This document shows, one piece after another, positions 44,059 through 52,777 of a stretch of 64,000 nucleotides of DNA. Both the position numbers and the translations under genes were made by a program. The notes below the pieces were generated by a model. The model searched no databases, was not told where the DNA came from, and saw nothing but the letters and a program-made list of their open reading frames with translations. The DNA comes from Novosphingobium terrae (GTDB lineage: Bacteria; Pseudomonadota; Alphaproteobacteria; Sphingomonadales; Sphingomonadaceae). The stretch covers positions 2,604,001-2,668,000 of the forward strand of contig NZ_JABVZR010000002.1 in assembly GCF_017163935.1 (NCBI RefSeq), given 5' to 3'. Positions within the stretch are counted from its first letter, which is position 1. Every line of letters begins with the position of its first letter.

Positions 44059-45711
44059 TTGAGCGATCGCGAATGGATGGCCTATGATGTCGTTGTCGTG
44101 GGTGGTGGCCCGGCGGGGCTGTCAGCGGCGATCCGGCTCAAGCAGCTGGCCCGCGATGCCGGGAGCGAGATCACCATCTGCCTGCTGGAAAAGGGCGCGG
44201 AAATCGGCGCGCATATCCTGTCAGGCGCGGTGATCGATCCGCGCGCGCTGGAGGAGCTGTTCCCGCAATGGCGTGAGATGGATTGCCCGCTGGCGCAGGG
44301 TCCCGTGACCGACAACCGCCATTGGTGGCTGACGGCCAGGAGCAAATTCGCCATCCCTCACGCGCTGACGCCGCGCTGGATGCACAATGAGGGCACCTAC
44401 ACCGGATCGCTGGGCAATCTGTGCCGCTGGCTGGCGGCTCAGGCTGAGGAGTTGGGGGTCGAGATCTTCCCCGGCTTTGCCGCCGCCGAGGTGCTCTATC
44501 ATCCCGATGGCAGCGTGAAAGGCGTGGCGACCGGCGATATGGGCATCGGCCGTGATGGCCAGCGCCGCCCGGACTATCAGCCGGGGATGGAATTGCATGC
44601 CCGCTACACGCTGTTCGCCGAAGGGGCGCGAGGCCATCTGACCAGGCAGGTGAAGCAGCGCTATGCTCTGGAGGCCGATTGCGAGCCGCAGGTCTATGGG
44701 CTGGGCATGAAGGAATTGTGGGAGATCGATCCGGCGAAACATCGCCCCGGTCTTGTGCTTCACACGCAGGGCTGGCCGCTCAGCGATGCCTATGGCGGGG
44801 GCTTTCTCTACCATCAGGCGGACCATCAGGTGGCTTTGGGTTTTGTGGTGGGGCTGGGCTATCGCAATCCCCATCTCTCGCCTTTCGATGAGTTCCAGCG
44901 CTGGAAGCAGCATCCCGAGATCCGCAGCTTTCTGGAAGGCGGGCGGCGCATTTCCTATGGCGCGCGGGCGATCAATGAAGGCGGCTGGCAGGCGATCCCC
45001 AGGCTGGCGTTCCCGGGCGGCGCGCTGATCGGCTGCGCGGCGGGTTTCGTCAATGTGCCGCGCATCAAGGGCACGCATACGGCGATGAAATCGGGCATGC
45101 TGGCGGCGGAAAGCGCCTTCGAGGCCTTGCAGGACCCGCAGGCTGACAGCACGCTGGCCCGGTATGAGACCCGCCTGCGATCCAGCTGGATCGCGCAGGA
45201 GCTTCAGCTTGTCCGCAATGCCGAACCTTTGCTGGCGCGCTTCGGCGCGGTGCTGGGCACGCTGGCGGCAGGGATCGATATGTGGATGCGCACGCTGGGT
45301 ATTGGCCTGCCTTTCACCATGCGCCATCACCCCGATCATGCGCAGCTGGCGCGCAAGGATGCTTTCCCCAAGATCGCCTATCCCAAGCCGGATGGGGTGA
45401 TCAGCTTCGACCGGCTCAGTTCCGTGTTCCTCTCCAGCACCAACCATGAGGAGGATCAGCCGGTCCATCTGAAGCTGGCCGATGCGTCCGTGCCGATTGC
45501 CCGCAATCTGCCGCTCTTTGACGAACCGGCTCAGCGCTATTGCCCGGCCGGTGTCTATGAGGTGCTGGGGCAGGAGGAAGGATTGCCACGCTTCCAGATC
45601 AACGCCCAGAACTGCCTGCATTGCAAGACTTGCGACATCAAGGACCCCGCGCAGAACATCACCTGGGTGACGCCGGAGGGCGGCGGCGGCCCCAACTATC
45701 CGAATATGTAA
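44059..45711 (+). CDS. Electron transfer flavoprotein-ubiquinone oxidoreductase
   Basis: A 550-residue ETF-QO, an inner-membrane flavo-iron-sulfur enzyme that passes electrons from ETF to ubiquinone. Seen: FAD motif VVVVGGGPAGLSAAIRL, GAHILSGAVIDPRALEELFP, the quinone-site region GGWQAIPRLAFPGG, and a C-terminal 4Fe-4S domain with Cys in CPAGVYEV and NCLHCKTCDIKDP. The start is TTG at 44059 with AAGGGAG 8 nt upstream. In this setting it links EtfAB (55-56 kb) and the dimethylglycine dehydrogenase-like flavoprotein to the respiratory chain. Confidence 0.95.
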   Translation: MSDREWMAYDVVVVGGGPAGLSAAIRLKQLARDAGSEITICLLEKGAEIGAHILSGAVIDPRALEELFPQWREMDCPLAQGPVTDNRHWWLTARSKFAIPHALTPRWMHNEGTYTGSLGNLCRWLAAQAEELGVEIFPGFAAAEVLYHPDGSVKGVATGDMGIGRDGQRRPDYQPGMELHARYTLFAEGARGHLTRQVKQRYALEADCEPQVYGLGMKELWEIDPAKHRPGLVLHTQGWPLSDAYGGGFLYHQADHQVALGFVVGLGYRNPHLSPFDEFQRWKQHPEIRSFLEGGRRISYGARAINEGGWQAIPRLAFPGGALIGCAAGFVNVPRIKGTHTAMKSGMLAAESAFEALQDPQADSTLARYETRLRSSWIAQELQLVRNAEPLLARFGAVLGTLAAGIDMWMRTLGIGLPFTMRHHPDHAQLARKDAFPKIAYPKPDGVISFDRLSSVFLSSTNHEEDQPVHLKLADASVPIARNLPLFDEPAQRYCPAGVYEVLGQEEGLPRFQINAQNCLHCKTCDIKDPAQNITWVTPEGGGGPNYPNM

Positions 45712-45717
45712 GCCGCT

Positions 45718-46860
45718 ATGCCTACGGTTTTTCCTTCCTGTTTCGCGCTGTTTCAGGATGCCTCATCACGTCGCGAGAAGGCGCTGTATTTCGCCGATCC
45801 GCAGCAGATCATCACAGCCCATACCGTCGATGAGGTGCGTCCCGCGCTGGATCGCCTGCGCGAAGCGGCAGGGCGCGGCCAGTGGTGTGCTGGCGCTTTG
45901 GCCTATGAGGCGGGCTATGCGCTGGAAGGCAGGCTGAAGGGGGTTGCCTATCGGCCTTCCTCGCAGCCGCTGATGTGGTTTGGTGTTTTTGAAGGGCCCC
46001 GCCCCGAAGGGCCTCCCCCCCTATCGCCAGAGGCGCAAGATCTGGCCCTGTCCCCTTCCATCACGCGCAAAGCCTATCTTGAGGCCATCGAGCGCGTTCT
46101 CGACTATATCCGGCAAGGCGACATCTATCAGATGAACCTGACGTTTCAGGCGCAGCTGGGGAAGGTCCTCTCGCCGGAAGGGCTCTATGGCGCGTTTCAG
46201 GCGCGGCAGGCGGCGCGCTATGGCGGTTTGCTGGCCACCGGAGCGCAGACATTCGCCAGCTTCTCGCCAGAGCTGTTCTTCGAACTGCAGGGCGGGCGCA
46301 TCACCACCCGCCCGATGAAGGGCACGGCGCCGCGCTTCCCCGATGCCGTTGCCGACCGGCAGGCCGCCGAGGCTCTGGCGCGCGACGCCAAGAACCGCGC
46401 GGAAAATCTGATGATCGTTGATCTGATGCGCAACGATGTCACCCGCATTGCCGCGCCCGGCAGCGTGCGGGTGGACCGCCTGTTCGAGATCGAGACCTTT
46501 CCCACCCTGCATCAGATGACCTCCACCGTCTCGGCGGCGCTGCGCGAGGGGCTCGATGCTGTGGATGTGATCGAGGCGCTGTTTCCCTGTGGCTCGATCA
46601 CCGGCGCGCCCAAGATCCGGGCGATGGAATTGATCCGCACCATCGAACCTGCTGCGCGCGGGCTCTACACCGGCAGCATGGGCTGGATTGCGCCATCGGG
46701 CGATGCGCGTTTCAATGTCGCCATCCGCACGATTGCCATCGGGCCTGATGGCCATGCCTCGATCGGCTTGGGATCAGGCGTGGTGGCAGACAGCAAGGGG
46801 CCGGACGAATGGCAGGAATGTCTGTTGAAAGCGCACTTCCTCTCACGCCCCCAATCCTGA
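45718..46860 (+). CDS. pabB: Aminodeoxychorismate synthase component I
   Basis: A 380-residue chorismate-using enzyme that, with a glutaminase, makes 4-amino-4-deoxychorismate for p-aminobenzoate and folate. Seen: IRQGDIYQMNLTFQAQL, TTRPMKGTAPRFPD (the PIKGT-type Lys site of PabB, here with Met for Ile), ENLMIVDLMRNDVTRIAAPG, FPCGSITGAPKIRAMELI and GLGSGVVADSKGPDEWQE. Many sphingomonads have PabB fused to a PabC lyase domain; this one is the PabB part only and has a short N-terminus. It begins 6 bp after ETF-QO, so it is co-transcribed with it. Confidence 0.9.
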   Translation: MPTVFPSCFALFQDASSRREKALYFADPQQIITAHTVDEVRPALDRLREAAGRGQWCAGALAYEAGYALEGRLKGVAYRPSSQPLMWFGVFEGPRPEGPPPLSPEAQDLALSPSITRKAYLEAIERVLDYIRQGDIYQMNLTFQAQLGKVLSPEGLYGAFQARQAARYGGLLATGAQTFASFSPELFFELQGGRITTRPMKGTAPRFPDAVADRQAAEALARDAKNRAENLMIVDLMRNDVTRIAAPGSVRVDRLFEIETFPTLHQMTSTVSAALREGLDAVDVIEALFPCGSITGAPKIRAMELIRTIEPAARGLYTGSMGWIAPSGDARFNVAIRTIAIGPDGHASIGLGSGVVADSKGPDEWQECLLKAHFLSRPQS

Positions 46861-46901
46861 TATCGGCTTGATCGCCAAGGGAAGAAGGTGAGGGTGGTTG
46901 C

Positions 46902-47153
46902 GTGATAACTCTGTTCGATCTGGTCGGGCTCGTGGGCGTGGCGGCCTATGTCACCGCCTATGCCCAGCTGCAGCTGGGACGCATGAGCAGCGACAACACC
47001 GGCTATCTGGCGCTCAATGCGTTGGGGGCCTTGCTGCTGCTGGTATCGCTTTTTGCCAATTTCAACCTGTCGTCCTTTGTAACGCAGGTGCTGTGGCTGG
47101 GCTTTACCATCTTCGGCTTTCTCCGCGCCCGCAGGCCGGGCAGGCGAGCCTAG
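46902..47153 (+). CDS. CBU_0592-like small membrane protein
   Basis: An 83-residue protein with three hydrophobic helices (LVGLVGVAAYVTAYAQLQLG, YLALNALGALLLLVSLFANF, FVTQVLWLGFTIFGFL) and a basic C-terminus. The fold and the phrase SSDNTGYLALNALGA fit the small CBU_0592 family (function unknown). Start is GTG at 46902, which lies behind a GGTGAGG stretch. Its stop codon shares a palindromic CTAG with the stop of the convergent gbcB gene. Confidence 0.75.
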   Translation: MITLFDLVGLVGVAAYVTAYAQLQLGRMSSDNTGYLALNALGALLLLVSLFANFNLSSFVTQVLWLGFTIFGFLRARRPGRRA

Positions 47154-48244
47154 GCCTCGACCACCACATCACCCAGAGGCCGGGAGCAGCAGGCCAGAAT
47201 ATAGCCTTCCTCCACCTCTTCATCGAGGATGCCGCCATTGTGGGCCATCGTCACCTCGCCTGACAGTTTCAACGTTTTGCAGGTGCCGCAAATGCCGGAC
47301 TCGCAGGCGGCGGGAATGCGCACGCCTGCCGCGCGGGCGGCTTCCAGAATGGTCTGCCCGGCCTGACAGGCACCCGTGACACCCGACAGGGTGAAATCGA
47401 CCGCGGCGCTGTCCCCGGCCTCCGCCGCCGGTGCGTCAGGCATTGGTTGGACGGAGGCGCTGGCGGGCGTATCGCCAAAGCTCTCCTGATGATAATGCGC
47501 CATATCGAAACCGGCATCGCGCAGCAGGCTCTGCACCAGACTCATAAAGGCGTCGGGGCCGCAGCAGAAGACTTCGCGCTGCATCACATCGGGCACCAGC
47601 ATTGGCAGCAGCGCTGCGTCAAGGCGTCCGCGATGCCCCGGCCAGCTTTCCTGCAGCGAGCGGTTCTTCACCAGAATGCTCAGCGCCAGTTGGGGCATGC
47701 TGCGGCCCAGCAGCTCCAGCTCGCGGCGGAAGATGATCTCCTCAGGCGCGCGGGCGCAGGTGACGAAGGCGATGTCGGCGCCCGGCGCGCAATCGGCGAA
47801 CCAGCGCAGCATCGACATCATCGGCGTCACCCCCGATCCCGCCGAGATGAAGAGATACTGGCGTGCCTCATGGCCGATATGGGTGAAATGGCCGGTGGGG
47901 CCATAGGCCTTGATCCGGCTGCCGGGGCGCAGGTTCTCAAACATCCAGCGCGTGCCCACGCTCTCGGCCTGCGCCTTCACCGTCACCGCGATGGACAAAG
48001 GGCGCGATGGCGAGGACGACAGCGTATAGGTCCGCAGCAGCTGCCCGCCGGGCGCGGGCAGCTCCAGCGTGACGAACTGCCCCGGCTTATACTGGAACAG
48101 CGTATCCGCGTCCGACCGGAAGGTGAAGGTCTTCACATCGGGCGCCTCATCCGTGACGGCGATCACCTCCAGCAGCTGGAGGCGATCGTTCCACGGCTTC
48201 ATCGCGGCATAAGACAGGATCGGTTCGGCCAATGCCACACTCAT
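47150..48244 (-). CDS. gbcB: Glycine betaine demethylase reductase subunit (ferredoxin-NAD(P)H reductase type)
   Basis: A 364-residue electron-transfer protein. The FAD-binding part (about 20-110) has RTYTLSSSP; the NAD(P) part (about 120-240) has FISAGSGVTPMMSMLRWF and VFCCGPDAFM; a C-terminal plant-type 2Fe-2S domain has CESGICGTCKTLKL and ACCSRP. It would feed electrons from NADH to the Rieske oxygenase encoded 4 bp upstream. Start ATG 48244 (MSVALAEP) follows AAGGG; the longer open frame overlaps gbcA and is not used. The domain order FAD-NAD-2Fe2S matches Pseudomonas GbcB. Confidence 0.9.
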   Translation of the reverse strand: MSVALAEPILSYAAMKPWNDRLQLLEVIAVTDEAPDVKTFTFRSDADTLFQYKPGQFVTLELPAPGGQLLRTYTLSSSPSRPLSIAVTVKAQAESVGTRWMFENLRPGSRIKAYGPTGHFTHIGHEARQYLFISAGSGVTPMMSMLRWFADCAPGADIAFVTCARAPEEIIFRRELELLGRSMPQLALSILVKNRSLQESWPGHRGRLDAALLPMLVPDVMQREVFCCGPDAFMSLVQSLLRDAGFDMAHYHQESFGDTPASASVQPMPDAPAAEAGDSAAVDFTLSGVTGACQAGQTILEAARAAGVRIPAACESGICGTCKTLKLSGEVTMAHNGGILDEEVEEGYILACCSRPLGDVVVEA

Positions 48245-48248
48245 GCCC

Positions 48249-49496
48249 TTACGCCACCTGACGCAGCGTCTTGGGGGCGCTGCCCTGCAGGCGCGGCTCG
48301 ATAAAGCTGGCGTACCAGTCCACGAACTGCTGCACGCCGCCCTCGTGGAGCTGCGAATAGGGGCCGGGCTCATAGGCGGGCGAGCGAATGCCCAGCGCGT
48401 TTTCCTCGACGATACGGCGGTCCTGATCGTTGGTCTGCATCCAGACGTGAGTCAGGTCCTCAAGGTTGTAATCCACCCCCTCCACGGCATCCTTGTGGAC
48501 CAGCCACTTGGAGGTGACGGCGGTTTCATTGGGCCCGATCGGCGTCACGCGGAAGGTGACGGCGTGATCGACCAGCACATGGTTCCAGGTGGTGGGATAG
48601 TGGAACAGCATCAGCGCACCGATCTTCTCGGCGGTGACAGCATCGGAGAGCGGACGCGACACGGCGCGCTTGCCGGTCATGGTGTAGCTTTCGGCCTCGC
48701 GCAGCAGCGGCGCGCGGATGGCGCGGAACTGGCCGCTGTCATGGATCTGGAAACGGGCGGGCAGACCGGCCTGTTCGCAGTGGTCCCAGTGGGCAGCCAT
48801 CTGGGGATCTTCGCCGCCGCCGCTCACGCCGGTGACATTGGGCGCTTCGTCATAGGTCTTGCACAGTTCGGGGTGGCTGCCCGCGCAATGGTAGCATTCG
48901 CGGTTGTTTTCCCAGACCAGCTTCCAGTTGCCCTTTTCCACGATGGTGGATTCGAAGGCGACCTTGGCATCGGCCAGATTGTGGGGCGCGAAATAGGGCT
49001 CCATCAGGCTGCGGAAGGGCTGGAAATCGACCGGCTCGTCGGCCAGACAGATGAAGATGTATCCCGCCACGCTGTTGCAGGCGATGGGCTTGAGCGCATG
49101 GTCGGAGACATCGAAGCCCTCGCCCATCTGGCGCGCGAAGGCCAGCTTGCCGTCCAGATTGTAGGTCCATTGGTGATAGGGGCAGACCAGCTTGGCGGCG
49201 GTGCCCTTGGGCTGGTTGCACACGCGGCTACCGCGATGGCGGCAGGAGTTGTGGAAGGCGCGGATCTCGCCCTCGCGGTCGCGCAGCACCACGATGGGAT
49301 AGGCGCCGATCTGCAGCGTGAGATAGCTCCCCGCTTTGGGCAATTCGCACGTGTGCCCGGCAAAGAGCCAGTCGCGATACCAGATCAGCTCCATATCGAG
49401 GTCGAAGAAGGCCTGATCGGTGTAGAAGGGTTGGGGCAGGGAATAGCCGGGCTTGCGGCCACGGATCAGATTGAGCATCTCACTGCGCAGGTCCAT
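48249..49496 (-). CDS. gbcA: Glycine betaine monooxygenase oxygenase subunit (Rieske)
   Basis: A 415-residue Rieske non-haem-iron oxygenase. The 2Fe-2S ligands are Cys85-x-His87 (CRHRGS) and Cys105-x-x-His108 (CPYHQW); the mononuclear iron site includes His in ECYHCAGSHPEL and a late Asp. In the GbcA family it hydroxylates an N-methyl of glycine betaine, giving dimethylglycine and formaldehyde. Stachydrine and carnitine oxygenases are close relatives, but the neighbours (dimethylglycine dehydrogenase-like protein, EtfAB, GbdR, BCCT transporter, FdhA) favour betaine. Start ATG 49496 (MDLRSEMLNL). A shared sequence block lies about 116-154 bp upstream. Confidence 0.9.
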   Translation of the reverse strand: MDLRSEMLNLIRGRKPGYSLPQPFYTDQAFFDLDMELIWYRDWLFAGHTCELPKAGSYLTLQIGAYPIVVLRDREGEIRAFHNSCRHRGSRVCNQPKGTAAKLVCPYHQWTYNLDGKLAFARQMGEGFDVSDHALKPIACNSVAGYIFICLADEPVDFQPFRSLMEPYFAPHNLADAKVAFESTIVEKGNWKLVWENNRECYHCAGSHPELCKTYDEAPNVTGVSGGGEDPQMAAHWDHCEQAGLPARFQIHDSGQFRAIRAPLLREAESYTMTGKRAVSRPLSDAVTAEKIGALMLFHYPTTWNHVLVDHAVTFRVTPIGPNETAVTSKWLVHKDAVEGVDYNLEDLTHVWMQTNDQDRRIVEENALGIRSPAYEPGPYSQLHEGGVQQFVDWYASFIEPRLQGSAPKTLRQVA

Positions 49497-49611
49497 GATC
49501 TTGTCCTTTGTTCGATCCGGACCCGCCCGGCGGCAACCTTGCGGTCCATCGCGCCAAAACGGGAGTCCAGACATCCTTCTCGGTCTTTTGTGTCGATCTG
49601 TTTTGAGCCGG

Positions 49612-49650
49612 TTTGCTGCTGCCTTTGGGGCTTTGTGCAAGGTCCGGGGC
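49612..49650 (-). promoter_or_regulatory. Conserved block upstream of gbcA, candidate GbdR site (copy 1)
   Basis: TTTGCTGC, 9 nt, then GGCTTTGTGCAAGGTCCGGGGC on the plus strand is mirrored at 56530-56569 upstream of etfB (TTTGCTGC, 10 nt, a 22-nt block with 15 matches). Both copies have the same orientation to the gene they precede, 116-194 bp from the start codon. This fits two half-sites of an AraC activator. The rest of the 251-bp folB-gbcA gap shows no gene. Confidence 0.45.
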
Positions 49651-49747
49651 CAATCGCGACAGTCTTTCTCCATTCACAGGGCTATCGCAACGGCCTGTCC
49701 AGCCAATAGGACGATTGCGCCATGCATGGCGCCATATGCGACATGCC

Positions 49748-50107
49748 CTATTGCGGCCAGCTGACATCCACCTCCACATGATCCAGCACGCCGCGTACCG
49801 GGGCATTGGGCTTGCGGATCACCACCCGGGCTTGCATCACCCGCGCGAAACCCTCGCACAGGGATTTGGCGATATCGAGCGCCAGCGCCTCAATGAGGAA
49901 ACGGCGGCGGCCCGAGACGATGCGTTCGATCTCCTGAAAGACCGCTCCGTAATCGACCGTATCGGCGATCTCATCCTCCTCCAGCCCGCGCAGGGCATCG
50001 ACCTGCAGCTCGACATCGACATGGAAGCGCTGCCCCAGCGCCTTTTCCTCGTCGAACACGCCGTGATTGGCGAAAAAGCAGCAGTTCTTCAGTCGGATGA
50101 CATACAT
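49748..50107 (-). CDS. folB: Dihydroneopterin aldolase
   Basis: A 119-residue folate-biosynthesis enzyme turning 7,8-dihydroneopterin into 6-hydroxymethyl-dihydropterin plus glycolaldehyde. Seen: LKNCCFFANHGVFDEEKALG with the catalytic Glu region, VDYGAVFQEIERIV, FLIEALALDIAKSL and VVIRKPNAPV carrying the catalytic Lys. Length is typical. Its place between the dimethylglycine dehydrogenase-like gene (62 bp) and gbcA (251 bp), all on one strand, is unusual for a housekeeping folate gene. Confidence 0.93.
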   Translation of the reverse strand: MYVIRLKNCCFFANHGVFDEEKALGQRFHVDVELQVDALRGLEEDEIADTVDYGAVFQEIERIVSGRRRFLIEALALDIAKSLCEGFARVMQARVVIRKPNAPVRGVLDHVEVDVSWPQ

Positions 50108-50169
50108 GGCGGGGCGTGCCTGAAGGCGATCCGGCGCGCAGGCCCCGGATCGCGTGAGGGTGAGGGCGG

Positions 50170-52731
50170 TCAGCTCTTGGGCTTCAGGTTCTGGGGGTCA
50201 TAGAGCGGCTTGTAACCGACCGAGGCGACCTCCACCGGATAGATCTCGCCGAAATATTCGACCTGAAGCGCGCGGCCTTCTTGGGCATAAGCCCAGGGCA
50301 GATAGGCCAGAGCGATGTTCTTGCCGATGGTCGGCCCGAAGGCCACCGAGGAGGTGTAGGACCGGCGGCCCAGCTCATCGACCAGCGTTTCGCCCGTTTC
50401 CGGATCCATCACCGGCATGATGCCGACGGGATAGCGCTTCACCCCCGTGCTGTCGGTGTGCTCCGTGAAGACCAGCGTGCAAAGCTTGGCGGGCTGATGC
50501 TCCCGCGCGCGATGCTCCAGATGCTTGGCCTTGCCGCGGAAATCGGCCTCCTTGGCCTTGGGGCGGGCCAGATCGGCTTCCAGCAGATTGTAATGCGTCA
50601 GCAGATCGGCGTTCTGCAGGCGCAGGCTCTTTTCCATGCGGCGCGAGTTGGCATAGGTTTCCACACCCACCGCCGTCACCCCGGTCGAGCGCAGCGCGTC
50701 CCAGACGGCCAGACCGTCCTCGTAGCGCATATGCAGTTCCCAGCCCTGTTCGCCGACATAGGAGATGCGGAAGGCCGTGACGTCCTTGCCCGCGATGCGC
50801 AGCGGGCGGATCGCCGCGAAGGGGAAGTTTTCCAGCGACAGCGCCTCGGGGTCTTCCACCACCTTCTGCAGATTGACGCGGGCGTTCGGGCCCCAGATGC
50901 CGACCGTCACATACTGCTCGGTCACATCGGTGACGGTCACGTCCAGCCCGCGATCCTGCGCCACGCGGCGCATGTAATTCACATCGCGCGGGCCGGCATC
51001 GGCGCCGTTCACCAGACGGCAGCGGTCGGCCATGCGGAAAACGGTGAAGTCGGCGCGGACATTGCCTTCGTCATCAAGGAAATGGGTGTAGACGCCCTTG
51101 CCGATGGTGGCATCCCCACCGACCTTCGCCGCGCAGAGCCATTCCATCAGCGCCACATGATCGGGCCCCTCGATGTCGGTGATGTGGAAGTGCGAGAGGT
51201 TGATGAGGCCGCAATCGGCGCTCATCTCCAGCTGCTCGGCGTTGGAGACGCGCCAGAAATGGCGGTTGTCCCACTCGTTTTCGCGGACCGGCACCTGATC
51301 CTTGTACTTTTCCAGCAGATGCTCGTTGGCGGCATAGCCATGGGCGCGTTCCCAACCGCCCAGCTCCATGAAATGGGCGCCCAGCTCCACCTCGCGCTCA
51401 TAGAAGGGCGAGCGGCGGATGCCACGGCCCCCGGCGAAGGGCTCGCGCGGGTGGACGGGGGGATTGTAGATCTTCTGCGCCGTTTCGAAGCAGCGCTCCT
51501 CGATGTACTTCGCCTCAAGCTGGAAAGGGTTGAAGCGGCTGTAATCGATGCTGGCATGATCGATGGAGGTGCGCCCATCGGTCATCCAGTCGGCCACCAG
51601 CTTGCCCATGCCCGGGCCGTCCTTCACCCAGATGCCCACGGCATACCACAGGCCACGCACCTTCTGGCTCTCGCCGATCGAGGGGCCGCCATCGGTGGTG
51701 GTCTGCAGCAGGCCGTTGAAGGAATGGCCCTCATTGTAGCCCAGCTCGCCCAGGATCGGGGTCAGCTCGATGGCGCGTTCCAGCGGTTCGAGGATCTGGT
51801 CCATCTCCAGATCGCGCTGCGAAGGAGAGAGGCGGGCAAATTCCTTTTCCAGAATTTCGCGCGGGTGAACCAGACGGGGTTCGGTCTCCTCGTAATAGCC
51901 CCATTCGATCTGGCCGCCCTCGGTGGTCTTCGGGTCGCCGGTGTCGCGCATATAGGCCGAATTGCCCTGATCGCGCAGCAGCGGGAAGCCGATGTCCTTG
52001 CCGGTGTTCTCGAACTCCTTGTAGGGGCCGAAGAAGGTCAGCGGATGGTCGACCGGGAAGACCGGCAGATCCTCACCCGCCATCTCCGCGATCAGGCGGC
52101 CCCACAGGCCGGTGCAGACCACGACATAATCGGCCATGATGGTGCCGCGCGTGGTCTCCACGCCCTTGATGCGCCCGTCTTCGATGATCAGCGAGAGCGC
52201 CGAGGTGTTGGCATAGACCTTCAGCTTGCCCGCATCGACCGCCTGATCGACCAGCTTGCCCGCCACCGTCTGCGAACGCGGCACGACCAGACCGGCATCG
52301 GGGTCCCACAACCCGCCCTGCACGAGGTCTTCCTCGATCAGCGGGAATTTGGCCTTGATCTCGGCGGGGTCAATCAGCTTGGCGCGCGTGCCGAAGGCCT
52401 TGCCCGAGGCGACCTTGCGCTTGATCTCATCCATGCGCTGGTCGTCGCCGACGCGGGCGACCTCGATGCCGCCGATGCGCGAATAATGGCCCATCTTCTC
52501 GAAGAAATCGATCGAGTAGAGCGTGGTCCAGGTGGTGAGGTAATCATGGCTGGTGGCGTAGCAGAAGTCCGAGGCATGGGCGGTCGAGCCGATGTCGGTG
52601 GGCACGCCGGACTTGTCGATGCCGACGATGTCGTCCCAGCCGCGCGCGATCAGATGATGGGCGACCGAAGCGCCCACGATGCCGCCGATGCCAACGATGG
52701 CGACACGCGCCTTTGCGGGAAATGTTGCCAT
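50170..52731 (-). CDS. Dimethylglycine (or sarcosine) dehydrogenase/oxidase-like FAD-GcvT protein
   Basis: An 853-residue two-part enzyme. The N-terminal FAD amine-oxidase domain (about 8-385) has AIVGIGGIVGASVAHHLIAR and His52 in GSTAHASDF, the place of the covalent FAD-His in dimethylglycine oxidase. The C-terminal half (about 430-850) is a tetrahydrofolate-binding GcvT-like domain (GLINLSHFHITDIEGPDHVA, YVGEQGWELHMRYEDGLAVW). It should remove an N-methyl group and hand it to THF as methylene-THF. Adjacent EtfAB point to a dehydrogenase rather than an O2-using oxidase. Whether it acts on dimethylglycine, sarcosine or both is open. Start ATG 52731 has AAAGGA 7 nt upstream. Confidence 0.88.
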   Translation of the reverse strand: MATFPAKARVAIVGIGGIVGASVAHHLIARGWDDIVGIDKSGVPTDIGSTAHASDFCYATSHDYLTTWTTLYSIDFFEKMGHYSRIGGIEVARVGDDQRMDEIKRKVASGKAFGTRAKLIDPAEIKAKFPLIEEDLVQGGLWDPDAGLVVPRSQTVAGKLVDQAVDAGKLKVYANTSALSLIIEDGRIKGVETTRGTIMADYVVVCTGLWGRLIAEMAGEDLPVFPVDHPLTFFGPYKEFENTGKDIGFPLLRDQGNSAYMRDTGDPKTTEGGQIEWGYYEETEPRLVHPREILEKEFARLSPSQRDLEMDQILEPLERAIELTPILGELGYNEGHSFNGLLQTTTDGGPSIGESQKVRGLWYAVGIWVKDGPGMGKLVADWMTDGRTSIDHASIDYSRFNPFQLEAKYIEERCFETAQKIYNPPVHPREPFAGGRGIRRSPFYEREVELGAHFMELGGWERAHGYAANEHLLEKYKDQVPVRENEWDNRHFWRVSNAEQLEMSADCGLINLSHFHITDIEGPDHVALMEWLCAAKVGGDATIGKGVYTHFLDDEGNVRADFTVFRMADRCRLVNGADAGPRDVNYMRRVAQDRGLDVTVTDVTEQYVTVGIWGPNARVNLQKVVEDPEALSLENFPFAAIRPLRIAGKDVTAFRISYVGEQGWELHMRYEDGLAVWDALRSTGVTAVGVETYANSRRMEKSLRLQNADLLTHYNLLEADLARPKAKEADFRGKAKHLEHRAREHQPAKLCTLVFTEHTDSTGVKRYPVGIMPVMDPETGETLVDELGRRSYTSSVAFGPTIGKNIALAYLPWAYAQEGRALQVEYFGEIYPVEVASVGYKPLYDPQNLKPKS

Positions 52732-52777
52732 GGAAAATCCTTTCATAAAAGTGTTGCGGGCCTCTGGGGGCAGGGGC

